Assembly (NCBI GenBank): GCA_023257915.1 | Contig: JALRBB010000245.1 | Span: forward strand, 1-17,868 | Source of the DNA: Quisquiliibacterium sp. | GTDB lineage: Bacteria; Pseudomonadota; Gammaproteobacteria; Burkholderiales; Burkholderiaceae_E | Length of the DNA stretch: 17,868 nucleotides | Reading direction: 5' to 3' | Shown: piece by piece, positions 1 to 8,172 of the stretch | Numbering within the stretch: position 1 is the first letter of the stretch | Layout of the letters: each line of letters starts with the position of its first letter | Made by a program: the position numbers and the translations under genes | Notes under the pieces: generated by a model | Database searches by the model: none | Told to the model about the DNA's origin: nothing | What the model saw: the letters and a program-made list of their open reading frames with translations, nothing else

Positions 1-285
1 GTCGAGCGAAACCGAGGGTCGAAGGTCGGCAGGCGCAACCGTCGAAGGCAGGGTGTCGACCAGCGGGCTGACATCCAATTGCAGCAACCGTCCATAAGCA
101 CGCAAGACCGCCCGGATGAAGGCCAGGCCGGGCAAGGCCGCCCAGTCACCCGCCTCCAGCGCAAGCAACTGGCGAGGCGCGAGCTTGAGTTGCAGGCAGA
201 TGTCGTCAGCGCTCAGGCCCCTGGCCTCGCGCGCCGCGACCAATTCCTCGATGTTCGAGATTGCCTCACTCACCTGCTTATTCAT
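1..285 (-). CDS. rodZ: RodZ-like cytoskeletal protein, N-terminal part only (cut by window edge)
   Basis: Only the first 95 codons are present and the gene runs off the left edge. Residues about 8-75 form a RodZ-type helix-turn-helix domain: a helix near IEELVAAREARGLS, the segment DDICLQLKLAPRQLLALE, then the family signature W-x2-LPG followed by F-I-R-A-V-L-R-A-Y. In known RodZ proteins this domain lies in the cytoplasm and binds MreB to control rod shape; a membrane segment and a periplasmic domain would lie beyond the edge. Residues 80-95 already look like a flexible linker. The ATG at 285 is the first possible start, because the TGA closing pilF lies in the same frame 27 bases upstream; the Shine-Dalgarno sequence is weak. 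The gene follows pilF in the common order rlmN-pilF-rodZ-ispG. The family call is firm, but membrane anchoring cannot be checked here. Confidence 0.85.
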   Translation of the reverse strand, partial: MNKQVSEAISNIEELVAAREARGLSADDICLQLKLAPRQLLALEAGDWAALPGLAFIRAVLRAYGRLLQLDVSPLVDTLPSTVAPADLRPSVSLD

Positions 286-312
286 CCACGGATCGGGCGC
301 GCAGCGCCGCCT

Positions 313-1182
313 TCAGTTCTGATATTGGCCGCGCGCGAGCCGAGCTGCCTCGAGCGAGGTCGGAAAACGCCGTTTCAATTGCACGGCAAGACTGGCTTCG
401 GCATCCCGATTGCCAGCCAGTCGTTCGACACGCAGCGCGAGCCATAGCGTTTGTGCGGTCGGCTCGTAGCTCTTGACCAGTCGGTCAGAGAACAGTTGTG
501 CGCGCTCAACATTCTTTCGTTCAAGATAAAACTCACCGAGGTTGTACATCGCCACGGCATTGCTCGGGTCGAGCTGGAACGAGCGCAACAGATAGTCCTC
601 GCCGGCTTTCTCGTCCCCTGCCCTCAACGCGCAGATGCCGGCGTTGTGATACGGGCGCGCCGGCGTTGGGTACAACGGATTTTTCAAGGCCAGCAGAAAG
701 AACTCGATCGACTCGCGGGGCCGATCGCTCTGGCACAGAAACCAGCCGTAATTGTTGTTCAGATCACTGTCATCTGGCGCCAGCGCCAGGCCCTGGCGAA
801 AACTGCGCTCGGCCTGAGCGCGATCGCCAAGATCCATGTACACCAGTCCGAGCATGCCATGCGCGACCGCATACGAGGAGTCGATGCCGACCGCCTGCCG
901 CAACTCTTGCAGCGCAACCGTGTAGTTGCCCTGCTGATAATAATTTGCTGCCAGCTCTACGCGAATCCGGGCCCGGCGGCGGGTTTCGCTTTCCTCGGCA
1001 GAGTCTGGCAAGGCCGCGCGACCTGCGGTCGCTGCGCCCGAACCGCCAGATGCACCAGGAGCGCCAGCGCTGCCCGGAGCAGCGCAACCGCCGATCAAGC
1101 CGGCCAACAGGACAAGGAACCACACAAGCACCGCCCCAGGAGAACGGGCATGCCGACCTGCCGGATTGTGACGCGTGGTCAC
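313..1182 (-). CDS. pilF: Type IV pilus biogenesis/stability lipoprotein PilF (PilW)
   Basis: Predicted 289-residue outer-membrane lipoprotein. In known systems PilF is the pilotin that helps the secretin PilQ localise and multimerise for type IV pili. The sequence shows a hydrophobic signal segment (about residues 17-30), a lipobox ending at Cys33 (LIGGC), a Gly/Ala-rich tether, then about six tetratricopeptide repeats from residue 70 to the end, each with the usual A/L-x2-G-x2-Y pattern. The chosen start is GTG at 1182: it overlaps the rlmN stop as GTGA and has GGAG five bases upstream. A longer ATG frame from 1266 would add 28 Arg/Gly-rich residues before the signal peptide and is less likely. 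Overlap with rlmN implies translational coupling. Pilus components themselves are not in the window, so a role in pili is inferred from family and context. Confidence 0.88.
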   Translation of the reverse strand: MTTRHNPAGRHARSPGAVLVWFLVLLAGLIGGCAAPGSAGAPGASGGSGAATAGRAALPDSAEESETRRRARIRVELAANYYQQGNYTVALQELRQAVGIDSSYAVAHGMLGLVYMDLGDRAQAERSFRQGLALAPDDSDLNNNYGWFLCQSDRPRESIEFFLLALKNPLYPTPARPYHNAGICALRAGDEKAGEDYLLRSFQLDPSNAVAMYNLGEFYLERKNVERAQLFSDRLVKSYEPTAQTLWLALRVERLAGNRDAEASLAVQLKRRFPTSLEAARLARGQYQN

Positions 1183-2345
1183 CGCAGCTCCACGACGGCC
1201 GGAATGCGTGCGTTGCGCTCCTTCAAGCGGGTGCGGTCCTGGACCTCGCCGGCCAGTTGTCCGCATGCCGCATCGATGTCGTCGCCACGCGTCTTGCGCA
1301 CCGTGGTGACAATACCTGCGTCGATGAGGCGCTGCGCAAAGCCCTTGACACGAGCATCGGTCGAGCGCCGCAACCCAGACTCGGGAAACGGATTGAACGG
1401 GATCAGGTTGAATTTGCTCGGCACGTCGCGGGTGAGATTGATCAGCGCGCGCGCATGCGCGTCCGAATCATTGACTCCATCGAGCATCACGTACTCGAAG
1501 GTGATGAAATCGCGTGGCGCTTTGTCCAGATAGCGCTGGCAGGCCTTCATCAACTCGGCGAGCGGATATTTCCGGTTGATCGGGACAAGTTGATCGCGCA
1601 GCGCATCGTCGGGGGCGTGCAAGGACACCGCCAGGGCAACCGGGCAATCGTCGCGCAGACGGTCGATCATCGGTACGACCCCGGAAGTGGACACCGTCAC
1701 GCGCCGGCGTGACAGGCCATAGGCGTTGTCGTCCAGCATCAGACGCAGCGCCGACAGGGTTGCCGCATAGTTCTGCAGCGGCTCGCCCATGCCCATGAAC
1801 ACCACGTTGCTGATTGGGCGCACAGACTGCAAGCCCTCACCAGCAAGGCGTTCATCGGCATCCAGACGCATCACACCAGCACCGGCCTGCGATGCACTGG
1901 CAATCAGCGCACGGTTTGCCAGCCAAAGCTGACCGATGATTTCGTCTACGCCAAGATTGCGGCTGAAACCCTGCTTGCCGGTGGAGCAGAACCGGCAGTT
2001 GACGGCACAACCGGCCTGGGTGGAGACACACAAGGTGCCGCGGTTGGACTCTGGAATGAACACGCACTCGACCGCATTGCCAGCGCCGACATCGAGCAAC
2101 CACTTGCGGGTTCCGTCTGCCGACGTGTGGTCGCGGATAACCTGCGGTGCGCGAACAAAGGCCTGCTGCTTCAGACGGTGCCTGAAGTCCTTGGCGAGGT
2201 CGGACATCGTGTCGAAGTCGTCGCCCAGCCGCTGGTGAATCCAGCGCTGCAACTGGCGGGCACGAAACGGCCGCTCACCCCACTGCCCGCACAGGGCAGC
2301 CAGCGCCTGTGCGTCCAGTCCGAGCAGATTGACCGCTTCTGACAT
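1179..2345 (-). CDS. rlmN: Dual-specificity RNA methyltransferase RlmN (23S rRNA A2503-C2 / tRNA A37-C2)
   Basis: A 388-residue radical-SAM enzyme that methylates C2 of an adenine in 23S rRNA and in some tRNAs. The [4Fe-4S] motif C-x3-C-x2-C is at Cys113, Cys117 and Cys120 ([14 protein letters not shown]). The two further cysteines needed for the methyl-transfer mechanism are Cys106 (GTLCVS) and Cys361 (DAACGQLAG). The SAM-binding GMGEPL and the C-terminal [14 protein letters not shown] signature are intact. The segment between GQLW and PISNVV is about 20 residues longer than I recall for the E. coli enzyme. The start is taken as ATG at 2345; a TTG at 2363 is also possible and would add six residues. 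Neither has a strong ribosome site. The gene sits 41 bases after ndk and overlaps pilF by four bases. Confidence 0.95.
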   Translation of the reverse strand: MSEAVNLLGLDAQALAALCGQWGERPFRARQLQRWIHQRLGDDFDTMSDLAKDFRHRLKQQAFVRAPQVIRDHTSADGTRKWLLDVGAGNAVECVFIPESNRGTLCVSTQAGCAVNCRFCSTGKQGFSRNLGVDEIIGQLWLANRALIASASQAGAGVMRLDADERLAGEGLQSVRPISNVVFMGMGEPLQNYAATLSALRLMLDDNAYGLSRRRVTVSTSGVVPMIDRLRDDCPVALAVSLHAPDDALRDQLVPINRKYPLAELMKACQRYLDKAPRDFITFEYVMLDGVNDSDAHARALINLTRDVPSKFNLIPFNPFPESGLRRSTDARVKGFAQRLIDAGIVTTVRKTRGDDIDAACGQLAGEVQDRTRLKERNARIPAVVELR

Positions 2346-2386
2346 TGATGCGACTTCGTGCAATTCGGACTTAGTCCAAGCCTCGC

Positions 2387-2812
2387 TCAGCGCGAGTGGA
2401 TGTCCAGGCCCGCGAAGAAAAACGCGATCTCGACACGCGCGGTGTCGGCACCGTCAGAGCCGTGCACAGCATTGGCGTCGATACTGTCGGCGAAGTCGGC
2501 ACGAATGGTTCCGGCTGCGGCCTTTTTCGGGTCGGTCGCCCCCATCAGGTCGCGGTTTTGCATGATGGCGTTTTCGCCCTCAAGCACCTGGATCATTACG
2601 GGACCGGAGACCATAAAGTCGACCAGGTCCTTGAAGAACGGACGCTCGCGATGTACCGCATAGAACGCCTCAGCCTGGCCGCGCGACAGATGCATCATGC
2701 GGGACGCGATGACCTTCAGGCCGGCGCCTTCGAAACGGGAGTAAATCTGGCCGATCACGTTCTTGGCGACAGCGTCGGGCTTGATGATGGAAAGGGTACG
2801 TTCGATTGCCAT
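2387..2812 (-). CDS. ndk: Nucleoside diphosphate kinase
   Basis: A 141-residue cytoplasmic enzyme that moves the gamma phosphate of ATP to other NDPs through a phosphohistidine, balancing NTP and dNTP pools. The length matches the family. The active-site His is His117 in the signature NAVHGSDG; other conserved parts are the N-terminal [12 protein letters not shown], the RPFF segment near 57-60, and GATDP-x-KA-x2-GTIR near 91-104. The ATG at 2812 gives the canonical N-terminus MAIERTLS; the ribosome site is weak. It is the first gene of the likely ndk-rlmN-pilF-rodZ transcription unit and is preceded by a candidate extended -10 promoter. Confidence 0.97.
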   Translation of the reverse strand: MAIERTLSIIKPDAVAKNVIGQIYSRFEGAGLKVIASRMMHLSRGQAEAFYAVHRERPFFKDLVDFMVSGPVMIQVLEGENAIMQNRDLMGATDPKKAAAGTIRADFADSIDANAVHGSDGADTARVEIAFFFAGLDIHSR

Positions 2813-2880
2813 GTCGGTGTTTGTTCCAGGACCGCTGCCGGCCGGGAATTTTCTTTCAAAAAGAGGGGCTTACGTAGGGT

Positions 2881-2897
2881 TTAGGAAAGTTGCCTAA
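2881..2897. repeat. Short inverted repeat TTAGG-N7-CCTAA in the ndk leader
   Basis: A perfect 5+5 bp inverted repeat with a 7-base spacer. It lies just downstream of the candidate ndk -10 box, in the expected 5' leader. It could be an operator or a small stem. The sequence alone cannot separate this from chance. Confidence 0.3.
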
Positions 2898-2903
2898 CCA
2901 AAG

Positions 2904-2912
2904 ATTTTAACA
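2904..2912 (-). promoter_or_regulatory. Candidate extended -10 promoter of the ndk operon
   Basis: On the minus strand the sequence reads TG-T-TAAAAT, an extended -10 element with five of six consensus bases in the hexamer. No good -35 box sits 16-18 bases upstream, which is tolerable for an extended -10 promoter. The implied leader to the ndk ATG is roughly 85 bases. Confidence 0.45.
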
Positions 2913-3153
2913 CGCGAGGGAGTTTTTCGCAGGCTTTTCCGTGCCTGAAACCGGGCCGGGCCCTGCCCACGCCAGGGCTTGCGTCCGGGTGGTTTGCCCA
3001 AAAACGTCAGGTTGTCATTCCCAAGCCGACATACGATCGGACCGGAAGGCCCCGGACCGGGTTTGCAGGGCGTGCGCCGGAACTTCAAGGCGTCCGATGC
3101 GAGCGGGATGTCATGATTCCGCCAGCTTCCCCGCAATTTCCCTTTGCTGCCAT

Positions 3154-3182
3154 TTGAATTTTGTGCAAGACGGCCTTATCTT
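3154..3182 (+). promoter_or_regulatory. Candidate sigma-70-type promoter for the YccA-type gene
   Basis: TTGAAT (3154-3159) and TATCTT (3177-3182) are separated by exactly 17 bases. Each matches four of six consensus positions. The start codon at 3213 follows a GGAG ribosome site at 3200-3203. Position and spacing fit a short 5' leader of about 25 bases. Confidence 0.5.
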
Positions 3183-3212
3183 TCGTGAATCACCATTTCG
3201 GAGACTCTTTAC

Positions 3213-3923
3213 ATGGCATTCGGACAGAATCAACTGGGCAATAACGGGTTTGGCGCCTCGGCCGGCACGCTAGGCGTCGCGCAGCGCAACCGGGTGTTGC
3301 GCAACACTTACTGGCTGCTCGCCCTGTCGATGGTCCCCACCGTGCTGGGCGCCTGGATCGGTGTATCCACGGGTTTTTCCTTCTTTTCTGGCAGCCCGTT
3401 CATCGGCCTGATCGCCTTCCTGGCAATCGCATTCGGGTTTTTCTTCGCCATCGACAAATTCAAAAATAGCGCGATCGGCGTCGCTCTTCTGCTCGGCTTC
3501 ACCTTCTTCATGGGCCTGATGCTCTCGCGCCTGATCGGTCATGTGCTGGGTTTTTCGAACGGCGCACAACTGATCATGGTGGCGTTCGGCGGCACGGCAG
3601 CGATCTTCGCCGTCATGGCCACGGTCGCCACGGTGTCCAAGCGTGATTTCTCCGGCATGGGCAAGTGGCTGTTCATCGGCTTCATGGTGATTTTCGTCGC
3701 CGCAATCGCCAACATCTGGCTGCAAATGCCGGCATTGATGCTGACCATCTCAGCCCTGGCAGTTCTGATTTTCTCGGCGTTCATCCTTGTCGACCTTCAG
3801 CGCGTGGTCAACGGCGGAGAAACCAACTATGTCACCGCAACGCTGTCGGTCTATCTGAGCGTGTACAACGTGTTCAGTAACCTGCTGGTCTTGCTGGGCT
3901 TCCTGGGCGGGGATCGCGACTAA
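3213..3923 (+). CDS. yccA: Bax inhibitor-1/YccA family inner-membrane protein
   Basis: A 236-residue polytopic membrane protein with about seven hydrophobic helices between residues 30 and 230. Family marks are RVLRNTYWLLALS near the N-terminus (E. coli YccA has a very similar segment) and the C-terminal GGETNYVTATLSVYLSVYN followed by a last helix LLVLLGFL. E. coli YccA binds the membrane protease FtsH and slows its action; other family members are pH-sensitive calcium leak channels. Either role is only an analogy here. The ATG has GGAG nine bases upstream. The gene stands alone: its own candidate promoter lies upstream and a strong terminator follows. The family assignment is firm, but the physiological role is uncertain. 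Confidence 0.92.
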   Translation: MAFGQNQLGNNGFGASAGTLGVAQRNRVLRNTYWLLALSMVPTVLGAWIGVSTGFSFFSGSPFIGLIAFLAIAFGFFFAIDKFKNSAIGVALLLGFTFFMGLMLSRLIGHVLGFSNGAQLIMVAFGGTAAIFAVMATVATVSKRDFSGMGKWLFIGFMVIFVAAIANIWLQMPALMLTISALAVLIFSAFILVDLQRVVNGGETNYVTATLSVYLSVYNVFSNLLVLLGFLGGDRD

Positions 3924-3974
3924 ACCGCTCCTCGTCGGTGTAGCATCGCGGGGTCGCGCAAGCGCTCCGCCTCG

Positions 3975-4000
3975 AAGGGCCGCTCGCGCGGCCCTTTTTC
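3975..4000 (+). terminator. Rho-independent terminator after the YccA-type gene
   Basis: A perfect 9-bp stem (AAGGGCCGC pairing with GCGGCCCTT) closes a 4-base loop TCGC and runs into TTTTT. It lies about 50 bases after the stop codon of the membrane-protein gene, oriented for the plus strand. Confidence 0.9.
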
Positions 4001-4080
4001 TTGCTGGACTCGCGGCTCGGTGCTGATCGGACCGCCGCATGGCCCTGCATTTTCCTCGACCAGACCTGCACGCTTGCCCG

Positions 4081-5652
4081 ATGAGCTACCGCCTTGACCC
4101 TTCGATCCGCATCCGCCATGAATCGCATTTCGGCGATCGGGTGATGCGCTGCTTCGCCGAACGGGCCAAAAGCCTGTGGGATTTGTTCGCAGCGGCGGTG
4201 CAACGCGCGCCGGATGCTGAAGCACTGGTGGACGGCGAGTCGCGCTGGAGCTACGCGCAACTCGCTCGCGAGGCAAACCGTGTCGCGGCCGGACTGCATG
4301 GCCACGGCGTTCAACCCGGTGACCGCGTTGCCATGCTGGTCGGCAATCGGGCTGAGTTTGTCCACGCCTTCCTGGGCATCATTCGCGCCGGCGCGATCGC
4401 AGTACCGATGGGAACTCGACTCCAGAGTCCTGAAATCGCCTACATCCTTCAGCACTGCGAGGCGGTGATGCTGGTGCATGACCCTGCGCTTGCCGAGCGA
4501 CTGCCGAGCGCCGCGCAGGTGCCTACGCTTCGGACCTGCGTCACCGAATTGCCCAGAGCCGACGCATCGGTTCCCCAAGCTGCCCCGCAGGAGGAAGAGA
4601 CCGCGGTCATTCTCTACACCTCCGGAACCACCGGCAGACCCAAGGGGGCCATGCTGACGCACTTCAACATCGTGCACTCGGCGCTGCACTTTCAGTACTG
4701 CATGGACCTGACCGAGGCGGAACGCTCATTGCTGGCTGTTCCAGCCAGCCATGTCACGGGACTGGTTGCCGTGCTGGTCACGATGTGGCAGGTTGCTGGC
4801 GCCACGGTCTTGATGCCGGAATTTCGGGCGGCCGATTTCATCCAACTGGCGGCGCGCGAACGCATCACGCACACCCTGATGGTGCCGGCCATGTACAACC
4901 TGTGACTGCTGCAGCCCGATCTCGCCCAGCATGATCTGCGCGCCTGGCGTTCCGGCGGTTATGGCGGCGCACCGATGCCCGAAGCGACCATTGCCGAACT
5001 GGCAAAACAACTCCCAGCCTTGCGGCTGATGAACACCTACGGATCCACGGAAGCCAATTCTCCAGCTACGCAATTGCCTTCGGATCTGACCGCACAACGC
5101 CCCGACAGCGTCGGCTTCGCCCTGCCGTGCGCGGATCTGATCGTCGTCGATGCTGAAGGTCGCGAACTGCCGCCGGGCGAAGCCGGTGAGATCTGGATCC
5201 GCGGTCCGATGGTCGTACCCGGCTACTGGGCCAACCCGCAGGCGACCCGCGATGCATTTACCGCCGGCTTCTGGCATTCCGGGGATATCGGATCGATCGA
5301 CGCTCAAGGCTATGTGCGGGTCTTTGACCGGATCAAGGACATGATCAACCGTGGCGGCTACAAGATCTTTTCCGTTGAAGTCGAGAATGTGCTCAGCGAG
5401 CACCCGGGTGTCCTGGAAAGCGCAATCATCGGACGCCCCTGTCCGGTATTGGGCGAACGCGTGCATGCCTTCGTCTCACGGCTCGATGATCAGCTTGATG
5501 CCGCCGCGTTGCGCGAGTTCTGTAGCGCCCGGCTCGCAGACTACAAGGTGCCCGAAACCTTCACGCTGCTCGACGGGCCTTTGCCGCGCAATGCCAATGG
5601 GAAACTCCTCAAACGCACGCTACGCGAGCAGGTGCCTCAGATCGGCAGCTGA
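4081..5652 (+). pseudogene. AMP-forming acyl-CoA synthetase (CaiC-like), interrupted by an in-frame TGA
   Basis: Read through, this is a 523-codon ATP-dependent acyl-CoA ligase of the ANL superfamily, which activates a carboxylic acid as acyl-AMP and then acyl-CoA. All core motifs are present: the P-loop YTSGTTGRPKGA (179-190), YGSTE (320-324), the Asp in HSGD (402), the RIKDMINRGGYKIF hinge region (417-430) and the A10 lysine PRNANGK (Lys508). The frame stops at codon 275 (TGA, 4903-4905) directly after MYNL and continues unchanged in the same frame. Homologues usually have a Cys or another hydrophobic residue here, so TGC or TGT to TGA is the simplest cause. The 5' fragment lacks the acyl-binding and C-terminal lid parts. 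The 3' fragment could only restart at ATG 4975, without the P-loop. The start at 4081 is a choice; ATG 4039 is in frame and adds 14 residues, and neither has a clear ribosome site. The crotonase follows 41 bases downstream. The gene is either inactive or carries a sequencing error. Confidence 0.85.
4903..4905 (+). other. Premature in-frame TGA codon within the acyl-CoA synthetase
   Basis: The codons around it read ATG TAC AAC CTG TGA CTG CTG CAG, that is MYNL-stop-LLQPD. The flanking protein is a continuous member of the family with no frameshift. TGA serves as an ordinary stop in rlmN, pilF, nlpD, surE and others here, so the genetic code is not reassigned. Confidence 0.95.
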
Positions 5653-5693
5653 TCCGAGCCGCCCAAACCAACCCACTTTCACGGAGTCCACTC

Positions 5694-6467
5694 ATGCCTG
5701 AATTTTGCACCGTTGAACGAGACGGCCATCTGACCATCGTCACGCTGAATCGCCCTGAACGGATGAATGCACTGCACTACCCGGCACATCTAGAGCTGGA
5801 AAAGGTCTGGAATGACTTCGCCAGCGACCCTGAACAATGGGTTGCGATCGTGACAGGGGCAGGCGATCGGGCATTCAGTGCCGGAAACGATCTGAGATAC
5901 CAGGCTGAAGGCGGCTTTCGCGGCTTCGTGACGACCGGCTTTGCCGGGCTCACCAACCGATTCGATCTGGAAAAGCCGATCATCGCCGCGGTCAACGGCG
6001 TCGCGATGGGTGGCGGCTTCGAAACTGCCCTGGCCTGCGACATCATCATCGCAGCCGAGAATGCGCGATTCGCGCTGCCCGAGCCTCGCGTGGGCCTGGC
6101 CGCGCTTGCCGGTGGACTGCATCGCCTGCCCCGCACGATCGGTACCAAGCGAGCCATGGGCATGATGCTGACCGGTCGTCATGTGCCTGCCCGGGAAGGC
6201 TACGAACTCGGTTTCGTCACTGCGGTCGTGCCGGAGGGTCAGGCGCTGGCCGAGGCTCGCAAGTGGGCAGCGCAGGTGCTGGAGTGCTCGCCGATGTCGA
6301 TCCGCGCCACCAAACAGGCAGCGATGCAGGGACTGGACGTACCCGGACTGGAAGCTGCGATTCGCCTCGAGTACGCTGCGGTGTCGCGACTGCGCGCCAG
6401 TCAGGACTGGATCGAGGGGCCAAAAGCCTTCGCCGAGAAGCGCAAGCCGAACTGGAAGGCCGAGTAA
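5694..6467 (+). CDS. Enoyl-CoA hydratase/isomerase (crotonase family, CaiD-like)
   Basis: A 257-residue crotonase-fold enzyme that probably hydrates or isomerises an enoyl-CoA. The oxyanion-hole segments AFSAGNDLR (60-68) and VNGVAMGGGFETALACD (100-116) are intact. The two catalytic glutamates of true hydratases are conserved as Glu110 (GGGFE) and Glu130 (FALPEPRVG), with the same 20-residue spacing as in the classical rat enzyme. The TGFAGLT stretch and the C-terminal DWIEGPKAFAEKRKPNWK resemble carnitinyl-CoA dehydratase CaiD, but the substrate cannot be named. GGAG lies seven bases before the ATG. It probably shares a transcript with the broken ligase upstream and converges on the pncC-type gene, with 34 bases between the stop codons. 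Loss of the ligase would leave this enzyme dependent on another source of acyl-CoA, such as the nearby CoA-transferase. Confidence 0.92.
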   Translation: MPEFCTVERDGHLTIVTLNRPERMNALHYPAHLELEKVWNDFASDPEQWVAIVTGAGDRAFSAGNDLRYQAEGGFRGFVTTGFAGLTNRFDLEKPIIAAVNGVAMGGGFETALACDIIIAAENARFALPEPRVGLAALAGGLHRLPRTIGTKRAMGMMLTGRHVPAREGYELGFVTAVVPEGQALAEARKWAAQVLECSPMSIRATKQAAMQGLDVPGLEAAIRLEYAAVSRLRASQDWIEGPKAFAEKRKPNWKAE

Positions 6468-6501
6468 GCTGCGGCACGCAAGGACCGGCCCAAGCGCCTT
6501 G

Positions 6502-6993
6502 TCAGTCGAGCGCTTCGGCCAGCAATTGCAAGGCCCGGTCCGTGAACCGAAGCATGTTCGCGAGCCGGTCGCAGTCGCCGGTTTCCAGCGTCAGCACCTT
6601 GTCGATCGGCCCGGAAATGGCGATGCAACTATGGCCGGCGGCGTCTCCGTAGCGATTGCCGCTTGGCCCACTGGCTCCGGTCTCGGCCAGCCCCCAGGTA
6701 GCTCCCAGATTCTCCCGGGACCGCCGCGCCAGCAGCGCCGCATACGGCTCCGACGCTGAGCGCATTCCGGTCATTTCTTCATCGGCGATCTGCGCAATCG
6801 CGCGACGGGCGCGCAATGTGTACACGACTCCACCGCCCAGAAAATAGGCCGATGCCCCTGGAACCGCAAGCAAGGCAGCGCTGAGCAGACCGCCAGCCGA
6901 GGACTCCGCCACCGCGATCGTGTCGCCACGCGCGCGCAAGCGGTCGGCAATCGGCATCGCCTTCGCCACGAGGTCTTCGAAACGGATCGTCAT
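6502..6993 (-). CDS. pncC: CinA C-terminal-domain amidohydrolase (PncC-like nicotinamide-nucleotide amidase)
   Basis: A 163-residue stand-alone CinA_C domain. Characterised members deamidate nicotinamide mononucleotide to nicotinate mononucleotide for NAD recycling. Family motifs are AVAESSAGGLLSAAL (27-41), where the Ser pair and Gly residues form the active site, a following GGGVVYT, and LAETGASGPSG (102-112). Compared with common members (AESCTGG), the Cys-Thr pair is replaced by Ser-Ala, so activity should not be taken for granted. The ATG at 6993 has GGGAGAG just upstream. It lies 27 bases after the CoA-transferase and is the last gene of the minus-strand run. Its link to CoA metabolism is positional only. 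Confidence 0.85.
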   Translation of the reverse strand: MTIRFEDLVAKAMPIADRLRARGDTIAVAESSAGGLLSAALLAVPGASAYFLGGGVVYTLRARRAIAQIADEEMTGMRSASEPYAALLARRSRENLGATWGLAETGASGPSGNRYGDAAGHSCIAISGPIDKVLTLETGDCDRLANMLRFTDRALQLLAEALD

Positions 6994-7020
6994 GGTTCTC
7001 TCCCTGGCGCGGTTCGGGCC

Positions 7021-8172
7021 TCAGGCGCCGAGCGCATCGATCTGCGGGTCGTCATAGCCGATTTCGCGCAGCACTTCGCGGGTGTGCTCACCAAGTGCCG
7101 CAGCATGCGATCCGGCACCGACGGCGGTCTCGCTGAACCGGAACGGCGGATTCAGTGCATTGAACACCCCGCCTCGGTCACTGACCTGCGCGAGCGCTTC
7201 GCGATGCACCAGTTGCGGATCGTCGAGCGCCTGCTTGACCGAGCGATAGGGCGAACTCGGCACGCCATGCTGCTCGAGAGCCTGCAGGCACTGATCGCGG
7301 GTCAGCCCACGAGACCAGTTCTCGATCAGATCCATCAGTTCCGCCCAGTTTGCACGCCGATCGAGATATTTCTCGAAGCGCGGGTCACGCGCGAGTTCCG
7401 GTTGCCCGGCGGCCTCGAGAAGATTCAGGAAGGTCTTCTCGCTGGCGACCGCGACCATCACATAGCCATCACCGGTCTCGACCGGGCCATACATCGGCCT
7501 GCGCGGCATGGTGAACGGAAACTGTGCCGCCTGCAGTTCGGTGAGGGTCAGGCTCAACATGCTCTCGAGCATCGACACATCGATGAACTGTCCGGCTCCG
7601 GTGCGACTGCGATGGTGCAATGCTGTGCCAATCGCACCAAATGCGTAGACCCCGGAAAGCACGTCGGCCACAAAGATCCCGCAGTAATCCGGACGCTCGC
7701 GACCCTCCTGGTAGTCGAGGTGGGCAAGATCAAATCCGGACGCCGCGTGGATCACCGGGGCATACGCCGGCAACTGCGACGACGGACCGGTCTGTCCGTA
7801 ACCAGAGATCGCACAGTAAATCAGCCCGGGGTTGTCCGCGCGCAGCGTCGGGTAATCGAGCCCGAGCCGTTGCATGACACCCGGGCGAAAGTTTTCGACC
7901 ACCACATCGCCGGAAGCGGCCAGACGTCGCGCCGCCTCGCGCCCCGCGGCGGATTTCAGATCGATGACAACACTGCGCTTGCCAGCATTGAGCTGGCCAA
8001 ACGCCGTGCTGGCGCCGTTTCTCTGCGGCGGGCGGCTGCGCATCATGTCACCCTCGAGCGCCTCGATCTTGATGACATCGGCCCCCATGTCGGCCAGCAT
8101 CCGGGTGCACTGCGGTCCGGCGATCGTGGTCGAAAAATCGATCACCTTGAGTCCGTTATACGGCTTGTCCAT
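7021..8172 (-). CDS. Class III CoA-transferase, CaiB/BaiF family
   Basis: A 383-residue family III CoA-transferase, which moves CoA between carboxylic acids through a covalent enzyme-anhydride/thioester on an Asp. That residue is Asp170 in [20 protein letters not shown], matching Asp169 of formyl-CoA transferase. The N-terminus has the usual [31 protein letters not shown], then [10 protein letters not shown] and VENFRPGVM. The ATG at 8172 follows GGGGAGG, which decides it over an upstream in-frame start (8298) that would add 42 basic, Pro-rich residues. It overlaps the end of rlmD by 17 bases, so a catabolic enzyme is coupled to an rRNA methylase. With the ligase and crotonase on the opposite strand it makes a CaiB/CaiC/CaiD-like set. 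The substrate is unknown. Confidence 0.93.
   Translation of the reverse strand: MDKPYNGLKVIDFSTTIAGPQCTRMLADMGADVIKIEALEGDMMRSRPPQRNGASTAFGQLNAGKRSVVIDLKSAAGREAARRLAASGDVVVENFRPGVMQRLGLDYPTLRADNPGLIYCAISGYGQTGPSSQLPAYAPVIHAASGFDLAHLDYQEGRERPDYCGIFVADVLSGVYAFGAIGTALHHRSRTGAGQFIDVSMLESMLSLTLTELQAAQFPFTMPRRPMYGPVETGDGYVMVAVASEKTFLNLLEAAGQPELARDPRFEKYLDRRANWAELMDLIENWSRGLTRDQCLQALEQHGVPSSPYRSVKQALDDPQLVHREALAQVSDRGGVFNALNPPFRFSETAVGAGSHAAALGEHTREVLREIGYDDPQIDALGA

Larger units (their letters stand above)
2813..3212. other. Gene-free divergent intergenic region between ndk and the YccA-type gene
   Basis: About 400 bases with no convincing gene; the short open frames on both strands have no recognisable domain or ribosome site. 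It contains a candidate ndk promoter on the minus strand, a candidate promoter and ribosome site for the plus-strand membrane protein, the inverted repeat TTAGG-N7-CCTAA at 2881-2897, a GC hairpin GCCCTG-N7-CAGGGC at 2960-2978, and two copies of CGGACCGG at 3038-3045 and 3053-3060. The hairpin has no T-run on either strand, so it is not a terminator. Any regulatory role is speculative. Confidence 0.6.

Noticed and set aside
2960..2978. GCCCTG-N7-CAGGGC hairpin as a terminator
   Set aside because: It lies upstream of both flanking genes, has no T-run, and no gene ends nearby.
2894..3273. Short open frames in the ndk-yccA gap as small proteins
   Set aside because: They have no ribosome sites, family features or plausible signal or membrane segments, and they overlap likely promoter elements.
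4903..4960. TGA in the acyl-CoA synthetase as a selenocysteine codon
   Set aside because: Acyl-CoA synthetases are not known selenoproteins. I could not draw a convincing SECIS hairpin with a GU-containing apical loop directly downstream, and no sel genes are in view. A nonsense mutation or base-call error is simpler.
4975..5652. The 3' half of the synthetase as an independent gene starting at ATG 4975
   Set aside because: It begins in mid-domain, has no clear ribosome site and lacks the P-loop. It is a fragment of the interrupted gene, not a designed small protein.
6479..6501. Hairpin between the convergent crotonase and pncC genes as a bidirectional terminator
   Set aside because: Only a 5-bp stem (CAAGG/CCTTG) with a 13-base loop and no T-run on either strand. 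Too weak to call.
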